Translations under genes and position numbers: made by a program
Source of the DNA: an uncultured Porphyromonas sp.
GTDB lineage: Bacteria > Bacteroidota > Bacteroidia > Bacteroidales > Porphyromonadaceae
Direction of reading: 5' to 3'
Assembly: GCF_938039215.1 (NCBI RefSeq)
Contig: NZ_CALHVI010000006.1
Location: 1 to 14,348, forward strand
DNA: 14,348 nt
Part shown: one piece after another, positions 14,280 through 14,348 of the stretch
How positions within the stretch are numbered: position 1 is the first letter of the stretch
Layout: each line of letters opens with the position of its first letter
The notes under the pieces: generated by a model
Seen by the model: only the letters and a program-made list of their open reading frames with translations
What the model was told of the DNA's origin: nothing
Databases searched by the model: none

Positions 14280-14348
14280 GTTTTTCGCCTCTTGGGAAGG
14301 CTCCCCGAAAACGCTACTTTGCGCCATAAAAGGGAGGCTAAATCTAGC

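Larger units (their letters stand above)
14014..14348. other. 335-base gene-free stretch upstream of lemA
   Basis: No gene is seen. It contains a possible lemA -7 box (14024-14031), a TGGC/GCCA inverted repeat (about 14103-14118) and the third palindromic repeat array (14194-14279). A 9-bp inverted repeat brackets the array: CTTCCCAAG at 14163-14171 and CTTGGGAAG at 14291-14299. The last 50 bases show nothing recognisable. Confidence 0.55.

Overview
The window looks like a piece of a Bacteroidales chromosome, most likely Porphyromonas or a close relative. The reasons are the sppA-lpxK-thiL cluster, a DUF4837 lipoprotein next to a Bacteroidetes-type pdxA (GDINGISYE instead of the usual GDPAGIGPE), a lemA-TPM gene pair, starts without Shine-Dalgarno sites, and -7 promoter boxes of the Bacteroidetes form TAnnTTTG. 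The genus is an inference from gene content and sequence style. Most of the genes are ordinary core genes, and I see no phage, plasmid, transposase or CRISPR system.

Layout from left to right. A very short candidate gene end (about 3-44) is followed by a 530-base gene-free stretch that holds the first copy of an unusual palindromic repeat. Next is a Sel1-repeat protein (575-1360, +) with a strong terminator. A minus-strand operon follows, transcribed sppA, lpxK, thiL (5637 down to 1566): a membrane protease, a lipid A kinase and the last kinase of thiamine diphosphate synthesis. A tRNA-Leu(CAA) gene (5866-5949, -) has a long hairpin terminator. The divergent interval upstream of that tRNA carries the second copy of the repeat. 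A plus-strand run then encodes a DUF4837 lipoprotein, PdxA (vitamin B6) and a large UvrD/AddA-type helicase-nuclease (6319-11959). It ends at a 20-bp-stem terminator shared with a convergent minus-strand pair, lemA and a TPM-domain protein with zinc ribbons (14013-12061). The window closes in gene-free sequence with the third copy of the repeat.

The one feature here that does not match any element I know is the intergenic repeat at 208-293, 6067-6152 and 14194-14279. Each copy is four 17-bp palindromes (consensus CGACCTACSGTAGGTCG) separated by 6-nt spacers, giving an exact 23-nt period (86 nt in all). The ends are AAA-CC and usually GG-GTT followed by T runs. Substitutions inside units tend to be symmetrical (CCTAC/GTAGG becoming CCCAC/GTGGG), which suggests selection or copying for dyad symmetry. 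All three copies lie 97-200 nt upstream of apparent promoters and none lies at a gene end with a clear terminator role. They may be a REP/BIME-like mobile palindrome family or a multi-site protein-binding array; the sequence alone does not decide.

The other points to check are smaller: near-identical TATCTTTG promoter boxes at three genes, an inverted repeat over the sppA promoter, a 12-nt direct repeat beside the tRNA terminator, an AddA-like gene without an adjacent AddB partner, and an uncertain lpxK start.
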